Positions 9,059 through 17,782 of a DNA stretch of 64,000 nucleotides are shown here, one piece after another (the first letter of the stretch is position 1; every line of letters begins with the position of its first letter). Source of the stretch: Pseudomonadota bacterium. Its GTDB lineage: Bacteria > Pseudomonadota > Alphaproteobacteria > Reyranellales > Reyranellaceae. The position numbers were made by a program, and so were the translations under genes. Below the pieces are notes generated by a model. It ran no database searches. It was not told where the DNA came from and saw only the letters and a program-made list of their open reading frames with translations. The stretch covers positions 21,479 to 85,478 of the forward strand of contig JAFEBU010000056.1 of assembly GCA_018242505.1 (NCBI GenBank), read 5' to 3'.

Positions 9059-10215
9059 AGCCGATCTCGCGCCTGTGCGTCTCGGGGTATCGCTCCCTGC
9101 GCGACGTGCGGCTGGAGATCGATTCGCTGACCGTCATCACCGGCGCCAACGGCAGCGGCAAATCGAATCTCTATCGCGCCCTTCGGCTTCTGGCCGATGT
9201 CGCGCAGGGACGGATCATCCCGTCGGTGGCGCGGGAAGGTGGCCTGCCGTCGGTGCTGTGGGCCGGACCCGAGGCCTTCTCGCGGGCGATGAAGAGAGGA
9301 CAGCAGCCGGTCCAGGGGCTCGTCCGCAAGGGACCGGTCAGCCTGAAGCTGGGCTTTTCTTCTGAGGATTACGGCTACGCCATCGATCTTGGCATGCCGG
9401 CGCCGGTGCCGCCGTCGCGCTTCGACCGGGACCCGGAGATAAAGGTGGAGAGCCTGTGGACGGGCCTCGTCCTTCAGCGGGCCAATGTCTTCGCGCAGCG
9501 CAAGGGACCGGCGGTCAGCCTGCGCGATCGGGAAGGCGCATGGCGGTCGGCCTTCGACAGCCTGGAACCTTACGACAGCATGCTGACCCACTACAGCAAC
9601 CCGCGCGACGGCGCCGAGCTGCTGTTGCTGCGCGAGCACTTGCGCGCCTGGCGCTTCTACGACCATTTCCGCACCGACAGCGAGGCGCCCGTGCGGCGGC
9701 CGCAGGTCGGCACGCGCACGCCGGTGCTGGCGAGCGACGGCACTGATCTGGCGGCGGCCATCGTGACCATCCAGGAGATCGGCGCCAAGGAGGAGCTGGA
9801 TGCAGCCATCGCCGATGCCTTTCCCGGCGGATCGATCGATGTCGGGGGCGCCGACGGCCATTTCGAGATCGAGATGTACCAGCACGGCTTGCTGCGCTCG
9901 CTGGGAACGTCCGAGCTGTCGGACGGCACCGTGCGCTATCTGCTGCTCGTGGCCGCTCTTCTCTCGCCGCGGCCGCCGCCGCTGATGATCCTCAACGAGC
10001 CCGAGACCAGCCTGCATCCCGATCTCCTGCAGCCGCTGGCGCGCCTGATCGCCAAGGCGTCGAAGCAATCCCAGATCATCGTCGTCTCGCATGCCGCAAG
10101 CCTGGTCGCGGCGCTGCGCGATGCCGGCGCCCGACAGATCGTGCTGACGAAGCAGCTTGGAGAGACGGTCGTCTCCGACGACGAAAGCCCGACCTGGAAC
10201 TGGCCGGCGCGGTAG
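9055..10215 (+). CDS. AAA_21-type (ABC-like) predicted ATPase
   Basis: This 386-residue ATPase is of the single-chain ABC/SMC-like kind (COG4637/AAA_21 style). It starts KPISRLCVSGYRSL, typical of RecF-like and OLD-like ATPases. Walker A GANGSGKSN is at about 30-38, an ABC-like signature LSDGTVRYLLL near 286-296, Walker B LMILNEPETSLHP near 309-320 and an H-loop VVSHAA near 343. There is no TOPRIM nuclease domain, so it is not an OLD nuclease. Proteins like this occur both as orphan housekeeping ATPases and as sensors in defence modules. Here the only partner is the overlapping small membrane protein upstream. The function is unknown. Confidence 0.82.
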   Translation: MKPISRLCVSGYRSLRDVRLEIDSLTVITGANGSGKSNLYRALRLLADVAQGRIIPSVAREGGLPSVLWAGPEAFSRAMKRGQQPVQGLVRKGPVSLKLGFSSEDYGYAIDLGMPAPVPPSRFDRDPEIKVESLWTGLVLQRANVFAQRKGPAVSLRDREGAWRSAFDSLEPYDSMLTHYSNPRDGAELLLLREHLRAWRFYDHFRTDSEAPVRRPQVGTRTPVLASDGTDLAAAIVTIQEIGAKEELDAAIADAFPGGSIDVGGADGHFEIEMYQHGLLRSLGTSELSDGTVRYLLLVAALLSPRPPPLMILNEPETSLHPDLLQPLARLIAKASKQSQIIVVSHAASLVAALRDAGARQIVLTKQLGETVVSDDESPTWNWPAR

Positions 10216-10938
10216 TCCGAGCAATTCAGTTTCGCGACAGCGCGCGGGTGCGAAGTGTCTAACGGGGCGCCTTTCGAAGCAGCTGTCCTGTTTGGCATTT
10301 CGATCGTCGAGTAGGGCTCCCTCGAAACAGCTTCCCGTGAGATTCACGACGTCAAGCCGAACCGCATCAAGGAGCGATGCCCGGCAGCCGGTTCGGCGTG
10401 ACGACGCCATCCGGCAGTTGATCGAGAGCGGCCTAAGGCTGCTACGGGCAGAATCGGAGTTTCTCAGGAGCTCGATTGCACGGAGTTAATGTTCGCGACA
10501 CGTCTGCGATAACTGAATTGTCTTAAACCGGGGCCGGCGGGAGCACGCATTGCGTCGCAGCTCGCATGTCGCCGACGTTGGGCACAGTGTGAAGTAAGGC
10601 ACTGAAGCATCAGCGGGACGGTAACGCCCCACATGAGCTCGGCGCCGCCGCCGGCGGAATAGGGAGGCCGTCGGCGGCGTCAATGACCTGTCGTAGTCTC
10701 CACGTACGATGACCTCAATCGGCGTCCGACGTCAGCTTGTTGTACGGTCCCTATTTCCCGAATCTTGATTTCCCGAATCTTGCGCTTCGTCAGCGGTATC
10801 CTATTACCTCACCGAAGGGTGTGGCGAAGAATGAGAAAAATGGCCTGAAATGCCGATGCCATCGGCATCGGAGGCTTCTCACCCCGTGAGAAATCGTGAG
10901 AAAGCCGGTGAGAAAGGACGAGGGGTCCACTTCCCTGC
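10216..10938. other. Gene-free 720 bp stretch with short repeats and a possible gene remnant
   Basis: No convincing gene is present between the ATPase and the HpaB-type gene, which converge on it. Composition is less GC-rich than in the surroundings. It holds a frame near 10340-10489 whose end looks like a ribbon-helix-helix tail (RRDDAIRQLIESGL), a perfect 15-bp tandem duplication (10753-10782), an 8-bp inverted repeat (10853-10860 / 10864-10871) and three GTGAGAAA copies (10886, 10896, 10908). No terminator with a clear T-run was seen. It may be decayed accessory DNA. Confidence 0.6.
10753..10782. repeat. Perfect 15-bp tandem duplication
   Basis: The 15-mer ATTTCCCGAATCTTG occurs at 10753-10767 and again directly at 10768-10782 without a mismatch, inside the gene-free stretch. 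Perfect identity suggests a recent duplication or a functional tandem site. Confidence 0.85.
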
Positions 10939-12441
10939 TTACGGCGACCGCGCAGGCGGTGCGATCGGGCTCACCGGCCGGCGCGCGGCGAGCGGGGCGG
11001 CGCGGATCGGGTCGAGGTTGACCTCGGGCATCGGCAGGTCGAGCTGCCGCAGCACCCGGTTGGCGAGGTCGTTGTAGTCCTTGAAGCTTCGGCGCAGCCG
11101 ACCGCGCCAGGATTGTTGGCCGCCATTGGCATGCAGCTCGAAGACCTGCTCGCGATGATCGAGCGCGGAGCCGACATGATCCCAGGCGAGCTGCAGCAGG
11201 GCCGCGCGCTGTCTCGCTGTGTAGCCGCTGCCGGCGAAGGTTTCCTCGAGGCCGGCCGCCAGCGCGGGGTCGGCGAGGTCCTTGTCAGTCGGCGCCACGA
11301 CCAGCGAGGAGCCCGGCAGGATGCGCAGGATCTCGGCCATGCGCGGGCGCGCCTTCAGCATGGCGAGGCTGCCGGCGGCGAGATGGTTGTGGTTGGGCGA
11401 GCAGAAGCCGTCTGGTGTGAATTCCGGATCGAGCTCGGCCGCGGTCTGGCAGCTGCGCACCGTCTGCACGTCGGTGATGAGGTCGAGCAGGTAGTCGATG
11501 GTGGGGTCGTGCGCGACGAGGCCCATCGCATGCGTGCAGGCGAGGGCAAGGCCCAGCGTGAACTCGGCCTTGGCGAGCCAGCAATAGAGCTGATGCCAGA
11601 ACAGCCAGCGCGCCACCGGTTCCGGTGACTGCTCGGTGAGGAACACGCGATCCCACGGGATCAGCACATCGTCGAGCCACATCTGGCCGTCGAGCTCGTC
11701 GTAGCGGTTGCTGAGCGGAGCCGCGAAGGGATCGGCGTCGCGCGCCGAGATGCGGCGGCAGATCACCGTGACGCCAGGCGCGTTAACCGGCACGACGAAG
11801 CTCGCACGGTGGCCGTCGAGATCGACGCCGTTCAACGCGCCGATATAGACGTCGTGGGCGAAGGCGGGGCTGGTGTGCATGCCGATCTTGCCGCGCAGCA
11901 CGACGCCCGCATCCGACTGCTTCACGACGCGGAGCGCGACCCGCTCGGCGGGATTCTCGCGCAGGCGATAGCCGATCGGCGCGGCGCCGGCGGCGAAGGT
12001 GAGGAAGCGGCCGGTGCGCGCCATCTCGGCCCGATACGCCTCGGCGTTGATGGCCTGCTTGGGCGAGGCGTTGTGGATGCCCGCCGCATGCAGGACGCCG
12101 AGCGCGATCAGGTGACCGTAGGCCGGCGTATGGGTGATGTTGCCGGCGCTGAGGAACGTCGTCGCCAGGAAGCAGCGGCCCATGCGGCGAAGGTCGTCCG
12201 CCGTGCGCGGCACGAGATAGCCGACCGGAAGGCGCGTCCCGTCCGGCGCGGGCGGCGTGAGCACCTTATCCTGCCAGGCCGGATCGACGTGGCGGTCGTA
12301 CCAGGCGACATATTCCTCGACCATCGCCCGGGTGGCCGGGTGGGTGGTCACGTCGTCGACCCGGCCCTCGCCCAGGATCCAGACACGCCGGCCGTCCCGC
12401 AGGCTCTCGCGATACTCGGCCCCCGTTTGCAACGACGTCAT
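10939..12441 (-). CDS. 4-hydroxyphenylacetate 3-hydroxylase (HpaB) family monooxygenase
   Basis: This is an approximately 500-residue FADH2-dependent monooxygenase of the HpaB/PvcC family. These enzymes hydroxylate phenolic substrates using reduced flavin supplied by a separate reductase. Supporting motifs are the N-terminal TGAEYRESLRDGR, the HpaB-type GNITHTPAYGH region and an interior RISARDADPFAAPLSNR. I chose the ATG at 12441 because GGAG lies seven bases upstream; an ATG at 12453 would have its Shine-Dalgarno touching it. No reductase gene (HpaC type) is next to it. The substrate is unknown, since the neighbours are heme and tRNA genes. Confidence 0.82.
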   Translation of the reverse strand: MTSLQTGAEYRESLRDGRRVWILGEGRVDDVTTHPATRAMVEEYVAWYDRHVDPAWQDKVLTPPAPDGTRLPVGYLVPRTADDLRRMGRCFLATTFLSAGNITHTPAYGHLIALGVLHAAGIHNASPKQAINAEAYRAEMARTGRFLTFAAGAAPIGYRLRENPAERVALRVVKQSDAGVVLRGKIGMHTSPAFAHDVYIGALNGVDLDGHRASFVVPVNAPGVTVICRRISARDADPFAAPLSNRYDELDGQMWLDDVLIPWDRVFLTEQSPEPVARWLFWHQLYCWLAKAEFTLGLALACTHAMGLVAHDPTIDYLLDLITDVQTVRSCQTAAELDPEFTPDGFCSPNHNHLAAGSLAMLKARPRMAEILRILPGSSLVVAPTDKDLADPALAAGLEETFAGSGYTARQRAALLQLAWDHVGSALDHREQVFELHANGGQQSWRGRLRRSFKDYNDLANRVLRQLDLPMPEVNLDPIRAAPLAARRPVSPIAPPARSP

Positions 12442-12504
12442 GGCGCGCTCCATCCTCCGCAGCTCCCGAAGTCTGCCGCCGAAGCGCGTGGGGGGCCAGC
12501 GCGC

Positions 12505-13476
12505 TCAGCCGCCCGGCGGCATGGCGACGATATTGGCGGAGAGGGGGCGGCCTTCGGCCCAGGGCTCGGTCAGGCCGCGCCCGTTGAAGACATGGATCCG
12601 GTAGCCGAAGGAACGCAGCAGTCCGAGCAGGGCTTGCGTGCTCGCGCCCTGGCGCTTCAGCGCCGCCTCGTTGGCCTCGACCAGCAGGATCGGCCGTACC
12701 GTCGACAGCAGTTTGCTGGCGCCGCCGAGCACCTTCACCTCGGCGCCCTCGACATCGATCTTCACGATGTCGATGCGGTCGAGCGCCAGGCGCTCCCGCA
12801 GTTCGTCGAGCGTCTCCAGCGCGACGGTCTCGCGGACGGTGACGATCTCGCCTTCGTACGCATAGATGAAATCCCCCAGCGTGTTGTGCAGGCCATGCGT
12901 CTTGGGGGCGATCCGAAGCTCCGCGGTGCCCGATCCGTCGGCCAGCGCATGCGGCACCACGATGACGTTGCCGAGGCCGTTGCGCGCGATATTGCGTTCC
13001 AGGATCTGCCGCTCGCGGCTGCTGGGCTCGATCGCGACTACCCGGCCGGCGGCGCCGACGCGACGGGCGGCGAACAGGGCAAAGAGACCTTCATTGGCGC
13101 CGACGTCGACGAAGGTCATGCCGGGCCGGATGATCCGGCTGAGGAAGGCGAACTCATTGGGCTCGAAGGAGCCGGCCACATAGACGCAAAGGCTGGTGTC
13201 TGTGCCCAGCATCGTCTCGATCCGGGTGCGCTCCAGCCACGGCACGACGAGAGGGACCTTCAGCCCTTGGACCGTCGCCCATTCCCACAGCACGCCGCGC
13301 CGCACGGCGAGCCAGCGGCGCTCGACGTAGAATTCGCGGGCAAACGACCAGCCTGCGGTCGGGACCGCGCGCGGCCGGCTGCGGAGGCTCAGCGCATAGA
13401 ACCTGCCGAGGAGAGGCACGTTCAGAAGCAGCCAACGCCCTATCGCGTCGAGCAGATGGCCCGCCAGCTGCATCAT
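12505..13476 (-). CDS. FkbM family methyltransferase
   Basis: This 323-residue protein has an FkbM-type SAM-dependent methyltransferase domain: the SAM-binding motif FVDVGANEGLFALFAA at about 122-137, the acidic VVAIEPSS, and the typical later KIDVEGAEVKVLGG. The first 100 residues are an extension with a hydrophobic start. FkbM-type enzymes usually O-methylate sugars or small molecules. The ATG abuts the hemF stop with no gap, so it is co-transcribed with trmL-hemF, although no functional link is obvious. The acceptor is unknown. Confidence 0.85.
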   Translation of the reverse strand: MMQLAGHLLDAIGRWLLLNVPLLGRFYALSLRSRPRAVPTAGWSFAREFYVERRWLAVRRGVLWEWATVQGLKVPLVVPWLERTRIETMLGTDTSLCVYVAGSFEPNEFAFLSRIIRPGMTFVDVGANEGLFALFAARRVGAAGRVVAIEPSSRERQILERNIARNGLGNVIVVPHALADGSGTAELRIAPKTHGLHNTLGDFIYAYEGEIVTVRETVALETLDELRERLALDRIDIVKIDVEGAEVKVLGGASKLLSTVRPILLVEANEAALKRQGASTQALLGLLRSFGYRIHVFNGRGLTEPWAEGRPLSANIVAMPPGG

Positions 13477-14400
13477 CTAGGGCCACCGCGCCTCGGGCGG
13501 CAGCGACATCAGGATCGCCTCGACGTTGCCGCCGGTCATGAGGCCGAACCGGGTGCCGCGATCGTGCAGCAGGTTGAACTCGACATAACGGCCGCGGCGC
13601 ACGAGCTGGTGCGCGCGCTCGTCCGCCGTCCAGGGTTCGTTCATGTGCCGGCGCACCAGCTTGGGATAGACGCCGAGAAAGGCGTCGCCGACGGCGCGCG
13701 TGAAGGCGAAGTCGCGGGCGAAGTCGCCGCTGTCGAGATAGTCGTAGAAGATGCCGCCCACGCCGCGCGCCTCGCCGCGATGGGGAAGATGGAAATATTC
13801 GTCGCACCACTCCTTGAAGCGCGGATAGTAGCCGGTGTCGTGCGCATCGCAGGCCGACTTGAGGGCGGCGTGGAAGTCGCGCGTGTCGGCTTCGTTGGCG
13901 GTCATCGGCGTGAGATCGGCACCGCCGCCGAACCAGGCGCGGGTGGTGACGATGAAGCGTGTGTTCATATGGACGGCCGGCACGCGCGGCGAGCGCATAT
14001 GCGCCACCAGCGAGATGCCCGAGGCGAAGAAGCGCGGATCTTCCACCGCTCCCGGGATCTGGCTGCGGAACTCGGGGCTGAATTCGCCGTGCACGGTCGA
14101 GACGTTCACGCCCACTTTCTCGAACACGCGCCCACGCAGGATCGACATGACGCCGCCGCCGCGATCCGCGCCGTCGGGACCGCGCTCGCGCTGCCATTCC
14201 TGTCGGGCAAAGCGGCCGGCCGGCAGCTCGCGGTGCGTGCCGCCGAGCTCGGTCTCGATCGCCTCGAACTCGCTGCAGATCCGGTCGCGCAAGTCCTCGA
14301 ACCAGGCGCGCGCCTGGTCCTTGCGTTCGCTCAACGTCTTTTCGGCGGGCAAGGGTGTGGGCCCGTTCGGGCCGGTGGCGTGACGGGAAGGAAGGGTCAT
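13477..14400 (-). CDS. hemF: Oxygen-dependent coproporphyrinogen III oxidase
   Basis: This 307-residue enzyme decarboxylates coproporphyrinogen III to protoporphyrinogen IX with oxygen, in cytoplasmic heme synthesis. Characteristic motifs include GGGVMSILRG, the WFGGGADLTP core, the RGEARGVGG stretch and the C-terminal EFNLLHDRGTRFGL. Length is normal for HemF. The ATG overlaps the trmL TGA (ATGA). Its presence argues for a largely aerobic lifestyle, in line with the bc1 complex encoded next door on the other strand. Confidence 0.95.
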   Translation of the reverse strand: MTLPSRHATGPNGPTPLPAEKTLSERKDQARAWFEDLRDRICSEFEAIETELGGTHRELPAGRFARQEWQRERGPDGADRGGGVMSILRGRVFEKVGVNVSTVHGEFSPEFRSQIPGAVEDPRFFASGISLVAHMRSPRVPAVHMNTRFIVTTRAWFGGGADLTPMTANEADTRDFHAALKSACDAHDTGYYPRFKEWCDEYFHLPHRGEARGVGGIFYDYLDSGDFARDFAFTRAVGDAFLGVYPKLVRRHMNEPWTADERAHQLVRRGRYVEFNLLHDRGTRFGLMTGGNVEAILMSLPPEARWP

Positions 14401-14855
14401 GTGAAGGCGGAAAATCCCTTGGTCTGACGCAGGCCCTCGCTCAATACCATTGCCGCAGCCAGCGCGACATTGAGCGAACGCGCACCCACCTGCAGGGGGA
14501 TGCGCAGGCGGAGATCGGCTGCCGCATGCACCTCCTGCGGGACGCCGGCGCTTTCGCGGCCCAGCAACAAGATATCGTCCGGCCGGAAGGCGATTGCCGG
14601 AAAGGCCTCGGCGCCCGCGGTGGTGAGCAGGACCAGCCGGCCGGCGGCCCGGTCACGGCAGAAGCTCTGCCACGAGGCATGCCGGGCGATGCGGGCCAGG
14701 GCGTAATAATCCATGGCCGCCCGCCGGATGCGCTTGTCGTCCAGCGGGAAGCCGCAGGGTTCGATGATGTCGAGCGGGACCGCCAGACAGGCCGCCAGAC
14801 GGATGAAGGCCCCGAGATTCTGGGGTATATCCGGCTGGTAAAGGGCAAGGCGCAT
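14397..14855 (-). CDS. trmL: tRNA (cytidine(34)-2'-O)-methyltransferase
   Basis: This 152-residue SPOUT methyltransferase is of the TrmL/CspR type and 2'-O-methylates the wobble nucleotide of certain leucine tRNAs. It opens with LYQPDIPQNLGAFIRLA and carries the trefoil-knot motifs ILLLGRESAGVPQEV and LQVGARSLNVALAAAMVL. Length matches the minimal SPOUT family. It is first in the trmL-hemF-FkbM run. The start is the ATG at 14855, and the promoter must lie in the 154 bp shared with the divergent petA gene. Confidence 0.93.
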   Translation of the reverse strand: MRLALYQPDIPQNLGAFIRLAACLAVPLDIIEPCGFPLDDKRIRRAAMDYYALARIARHASWQSFCRDRAAGRLVLLTTAGAEAFPAIAFRPDDILLLGRESAGVPQEVHAAADLRLRIPLQVGARSLNVALAAAMVLSEGLRQTKGFSAFT

Positions 14856-14949
14856 GTCATCTTTCCTATTGCCGTCCGCGGGGCGGAAGCAGATTTGTGC
14901 GGCACGCTGTCACAGCGCCCGATCGCCCGGACCTGCGACCAACAGAGCC

Positions 14950-14980
14950 TTGAAACAAAAGGCGCTTTCTCGTCTATAAG
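14950..14980 (+). promoter_or_regulatory. Putative sigma-70-type promoter of the pet operon
   Basis: A TTGAAA at 14950-14955 and a TATAAG at 14975-14980 are spaced by 19 bases and lie 30 bases upstream of petA. The spacing is slightly long, and no transcription start is known, so this is a candidate only. A GGGGGA Shine-Dalgarno follows at about 14993-14998. Confidence 0.4.
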
Positions 14981-15009
14981 CCTTAACTCCTCGGGGGAAG
15001 TAATACGCT

Positions 15010-15576
15010 ATGGCTTCAAGCAGCATTCCGGCCGGCGCTCACGGCGATCCGACTCGGCGCGACTTCCTGATGGTCGCGACGGGCGCCTTGGGCGCTGTCG
15101 GCGCCATCGCCGTGGCCTGGCCGTTCATCAACAACCTCAATCCGGCTGCCGACACGTTGGCGCTCAGCACCATCGAGGTGAATGTGCAGGCGATCCCGGT
15201 CGGCCAGGCGATCACGGTCAAGTGGCGCGGCAAGCCGGTCTTCATCCGCCATCGGACGGAGAAGGAGATCAAGGAGGCCGAGGCGGTGCCGTTGTCCGAA
15301 CTGCGCGATCCCCAGACCGACGATTCGCGCGTGACCGATACCGCCAAGAAAGTGCGCCGCGAATGGCTGATCGTGGTCGGCGTCTGCACCCATCTCGGCT
15401 GCGTCCCGCTCGGCACCAAGGACGGCGATCCGCGCGGCGAATATGACGGCTGGTTCTGCCCCTGCCACGGCTCGCAGTACGACTCGTCGGGCCGGATCCG
15501 CAAAGGTCCCGCGCCCCTGAACCTCGCAGTTCCCGACTATCTCTTCACGTCCGACACCCTCGTCCGCATCGGCTGA
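15010..15576 (+). CDS. petA: Ubiquinol-cytochrome c reductase iron-sulfur (Rieske) subunit
   Basis: This 188-residue Rieske protein of the bc1 complex carries electrons from ubiquinol to cytochrome c1. The N-terminus has a twin-arginine motif RRDFL at 16-20 followed by one membrane anchor (about 22-45), as in Tat-exported, uncleaved Rieske proteins. The 2Fe-2S ligands are in CTHLGC at 127-132 and CPCHGS at 150-155. It is the first gene of petABC, with 33 bases before petB. Confidence 0.97.
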   Translation: MASSSIPAGAHGDPTRRDFLMVATGALGAVGAIAVAWPFINNLNPAADTLALSTIEVNVQAIPVGQAITVKWRGKPVFIRHRTEKEIKEAEAVPLSELRDPQTDDSRVTDTAKKVRREWLIVVGVCTHLGCVPLGTKDGDPRGEYDGWFCPCHGSQYDSSGRIRKGPAPLNLAVPDYLFTSDTLVRIG

Positions 15577-15609
15577 TCGCCGCACTGATCGCCACTGGAG
15601 CTCTCAGCA

Positions 15610-16845
15610 ATGGCCTCGACTCACGGCGCTCCGCCGGTCTTCAACAACAAGGTGGTCGCCTGGATCGATCACCGCCTGCCGATCTTCTCCTATATCGAGA
15701 AGGAATATCACACCTTCCCGACACCGCGGAATTTCAACTATTTCTGGAATTTCGGCGCGATCGCGACGGTGATGCTGGTGCTGATGATCGTCACCGGCAT
15801 CGTATTGGCGACGAACTACCAGCCCAACGCCGACCTCGCCTTCGCCTCGGTCGAGCGCATCATGCGTGACGTGCCGTCGGGCTGGCTGCTGCGCTATATG
15901 CACATGACCGGCGCGTCGTTCTTCTTCGCCGCCGTCTACGTCCACATCTTCCGCGGCCTCTACTACGGCTCCTACAAGGCGCCGCGCGAACTGCTGTGGA
16001 TGCTGGGCGTGGTCATCCTGCTCCTGATGATGGCGACGGCGTTCATGGGCTACGTCCTGCCGTGGGGCCAGATGTCGTTCTGGGGCGCGACCGTGATCAC
16101 CAACCTGTTCTCGGCGATCCCGGTGGTGGGCGATTCGATCGTGACCTGGCTGTGGGGCGGCTTCGCGGTCGGCAACCCGACGCTCAACCGCTTCTTCGCC
16201 CTGCACTACCTGCTGCCGTTCATCATCGTGGGCGTGGTGGCGCTGCATGTCGTGGCGCTGCACGTGCATGGCTCCAACAACCCGCTGGGCATCGATCCGA
16301 AGGGTCCGCAGGACACGGTTCCGTTCCATCCCTACTACACGATGAAGGATGGCTTCGGCGTGATGGTCTTCCTGATCATCTATGCCGCCTTTGTGTTCTT
16401 CGCGCCGAATGCGCTGGGCGACGTGAACAACTATATCCAGGCCAATCCGCTGGTGACGCCCAACGAGATCGTGCCCGAATGGTACCTGCTGCCGTTCTAC
16501 GCCATCCTGCGCGCCATTCCGGACAAGCTGGGCGGCGTGATCTGCATGTTCGGCTCGATCCTGCTCCTGCTGGTGCTGCCGTGGCTCGACACCTCGCGCG
16601 TCCGCTCCTGCACCTTCCGGCCGATCTACAAGTGGTTCGTGTTCTTGCTGGTGATCGACGTGATCGTGCTGGGCTATTGCGGCGCCCATCCGCCGGAAGG
16701 CTGGTACGTGCCGATCTCCCGCCTCGCCACGGCCTATTACTTCTTCCACTTCATCATCCTGCTGCCGGTCCTGGGCAAGATCGAACGGCCGCTGCCGTTG
16801 CCATCCAGCATCGCCGACGCGGTGCTCAAGAAGAAGGCGGTCTGA
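15610..16845 (+). CDS. petB: Cytochrome b of the bc1 complex
   Basis: This 411-residue membrane cytochrome b carries two b-type hemes and the quinol oxidation and quinone reduction sites. Eight or so membrane spans are visible. The PEWY motif of the Qo site is present (VPEWYLLPFYA), as are the histidine-bearing helices RYMHMTGASFFF and LHYLLPFIIVG...LHVVALH. It has the full-length proteobacterial form (b plus C-terminal subunit-IV-like part), not a split one. It sits between petA and petC with short gaps. Confidence 0.97.
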   Translation: MASTHGAPPVFNNKVVAWIDHRLPIFSYIEKEYHTFPTPRNFNYFWNFGAIATVMLVLMIVTGIVLATNYQPNADLAFASVERIMRDVPSGWLLRYMHMTGASFFFAAVYVHIFRGLYYGSYKAPRELLWMLGVVILLLMMATAFMGYVLPWGQMSFWGATVITNLFSAIPVVGDSIVTWLWGGFAVGNPTLNRFFALHYLLPFIIVGVVALHVVALHVHGSNNPLGIDPKGPQDTVPFHPYYTMKDGFGVMVFLIIYAAFVFFAPNALGDVNNYIQANPLVTPNEIVPEWYLLPFYAILRAIPDKLGGVICMFGSILLLLVLPWLDTSRVRSCTFRPIYKWFVFLLVIDVIVLGYCGAHPPEGWYVPISRLATAYYFFHFIILLPVLGKIERPLPLPSSIADAVLKKKAV

Positions 16846-16849
16846 GCCG

Positions 16850-17650
16850 ATGTTCACCAAGCTTTCCCTGAACAAGCTGATCCTGACGGGTGCGGTGGCA
16901 CTTGCTGCCTTCTCCGCCGGCACGGTCGCGACCGCGGCCGAGGATATGCCGCCGTTACCCAAGCACGACTGGGGCTTCAAGGGCCCGTTCGGCACCTACG
17001 ATCGCGCCGCCGCCCAGCGCGGCTTCCAAGTCTACAAGGAAGTCTGCTCGGCCTGCCATTCGCTCGAGCTGCTTTCCTATCGCAACCTCGAAGGGCTCGG
17101 CCTCACCGAGAACCAGGTGAAGGGGATCGCGGCCGAGTTCCAGGTGTCCGATATCAGCGATGACGGCTCGCCAATCGACCGGCCGGCACGCCCGTCGGAT
17201 CATTTCAAGAAGCCGTTCCCCAACGAACTGGCGGCTGCAGCCGCCAACGGCGGCAAGGCGCCGCCCGATCTCAGCGTCATCGTCAAGGCGCGAGAAGGCG
17301 GACCCGACTACGTGTATGGCATCCTCACCGGTTACGTGCCCTACGACAAGCTGACGCCTGAGCAGATCAAGGAATTCAACGTCAAGAAGGACGACCACTT
17401 CAATCTGCACTTCCCCGGGCATCGTATCGCCATGCCGCCGCCGCTCGAGGACGGCAAGGTGACCTACGTCGACGGCACCAAGAACACGCTGCAGCAGGAA
17501 GCCTCGGACGTCGTCGAGTTCCTGGCCTGGGCGTCGGAGCCGCATCTGGAGGACCGCAACCGCACCGGCGTGCGGGTCATCCTGTTCCTGCTGGTGATGG
17601 CCGCCTTCATGTATGCGGTCAAGCGCTCGGTCTGGGCCGACAAGCACTGA
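16850..17650 (+). CDS. petC: Cytochrome c1
   Basis: This 266-residue cytochrome c1 has a cleavable signal peptide (about 1-29, ending ATAAE), a covalent heme motif CSACH at 66-70 and a probable axial Met195 in HRIAMPPP. A C-terminal membrane anchor (about 243-260) precedes the cytoplasmic tail. It passes electrons from the Rieske centre to soluble or membrane cytochrome c. It starts four bases after the petB stop and is the last gene of the operon, followed by a clear terminator. Confidence 0.96.
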   Translation: MFTKLSLNKLILTGAVALAAFSAGTVATAAEDMPPLPKHDWGFKGPFGTYDRAAAQRGFQVYKEVCSACHSLELLSYRNLEGLGLTENQVKGIAAEFQVSDISDDGSPIDRPARPSDHFKKPFPNELAAAAANGGKAPPDLSVIVKAREGGPDYVYGILTGYVPYDKLTPEQIKEFNVKKDDHFNLHFPGHRIAMPPPLEDGKVTYVDGTKNTLQQEASDVVEFLAWASEPHLEDRNRTGVRVILFLLVMAAFMYAVKRSVWADKH

Positions 17651-17673
17651 TCGCCGGCCACACTCGCCAAGAC

Positions 17674-17709
17674 AAACGCGCGCCCCCGCAGGTCGCGCGT
17701 TTTCTTTTG
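17674..17709 (+). terminator. Rho-independent terminator of petABC
   Basis: Nine-base arms AAACGCGCG (17674-17682) and CGCGCGTTT (17694-17702) enclose an 11-base loop and run into a TCTTTT tract. It lies 24 bases after the petC stop. Confidence 0.85.
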
Positions 17710-17782
17710 CCTCGCCGTTGCGGTTTGGGTGGCGGTCGAACTGCGCTACGATGCCGGTGTTGCCTCGCGACGGAGGGCGAAA

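Noticed and set aside
8657..10215. Membrane protein plus ATPase considered as a known defence system
   Set aside because: No nuclease, toxin, reverse transcriptase or helicase partner is present, and the ATPase lacks a TOPRIM domain, so a defence label would not be supported.
11809..14427. 872-codon plus-strand open frame opposite the HpaB, FkbM and hemF genes
   Set aside because: It crosses three real genes on the other strand, has no recognisable motif and ends arbitrarily; it is a shadow frame.
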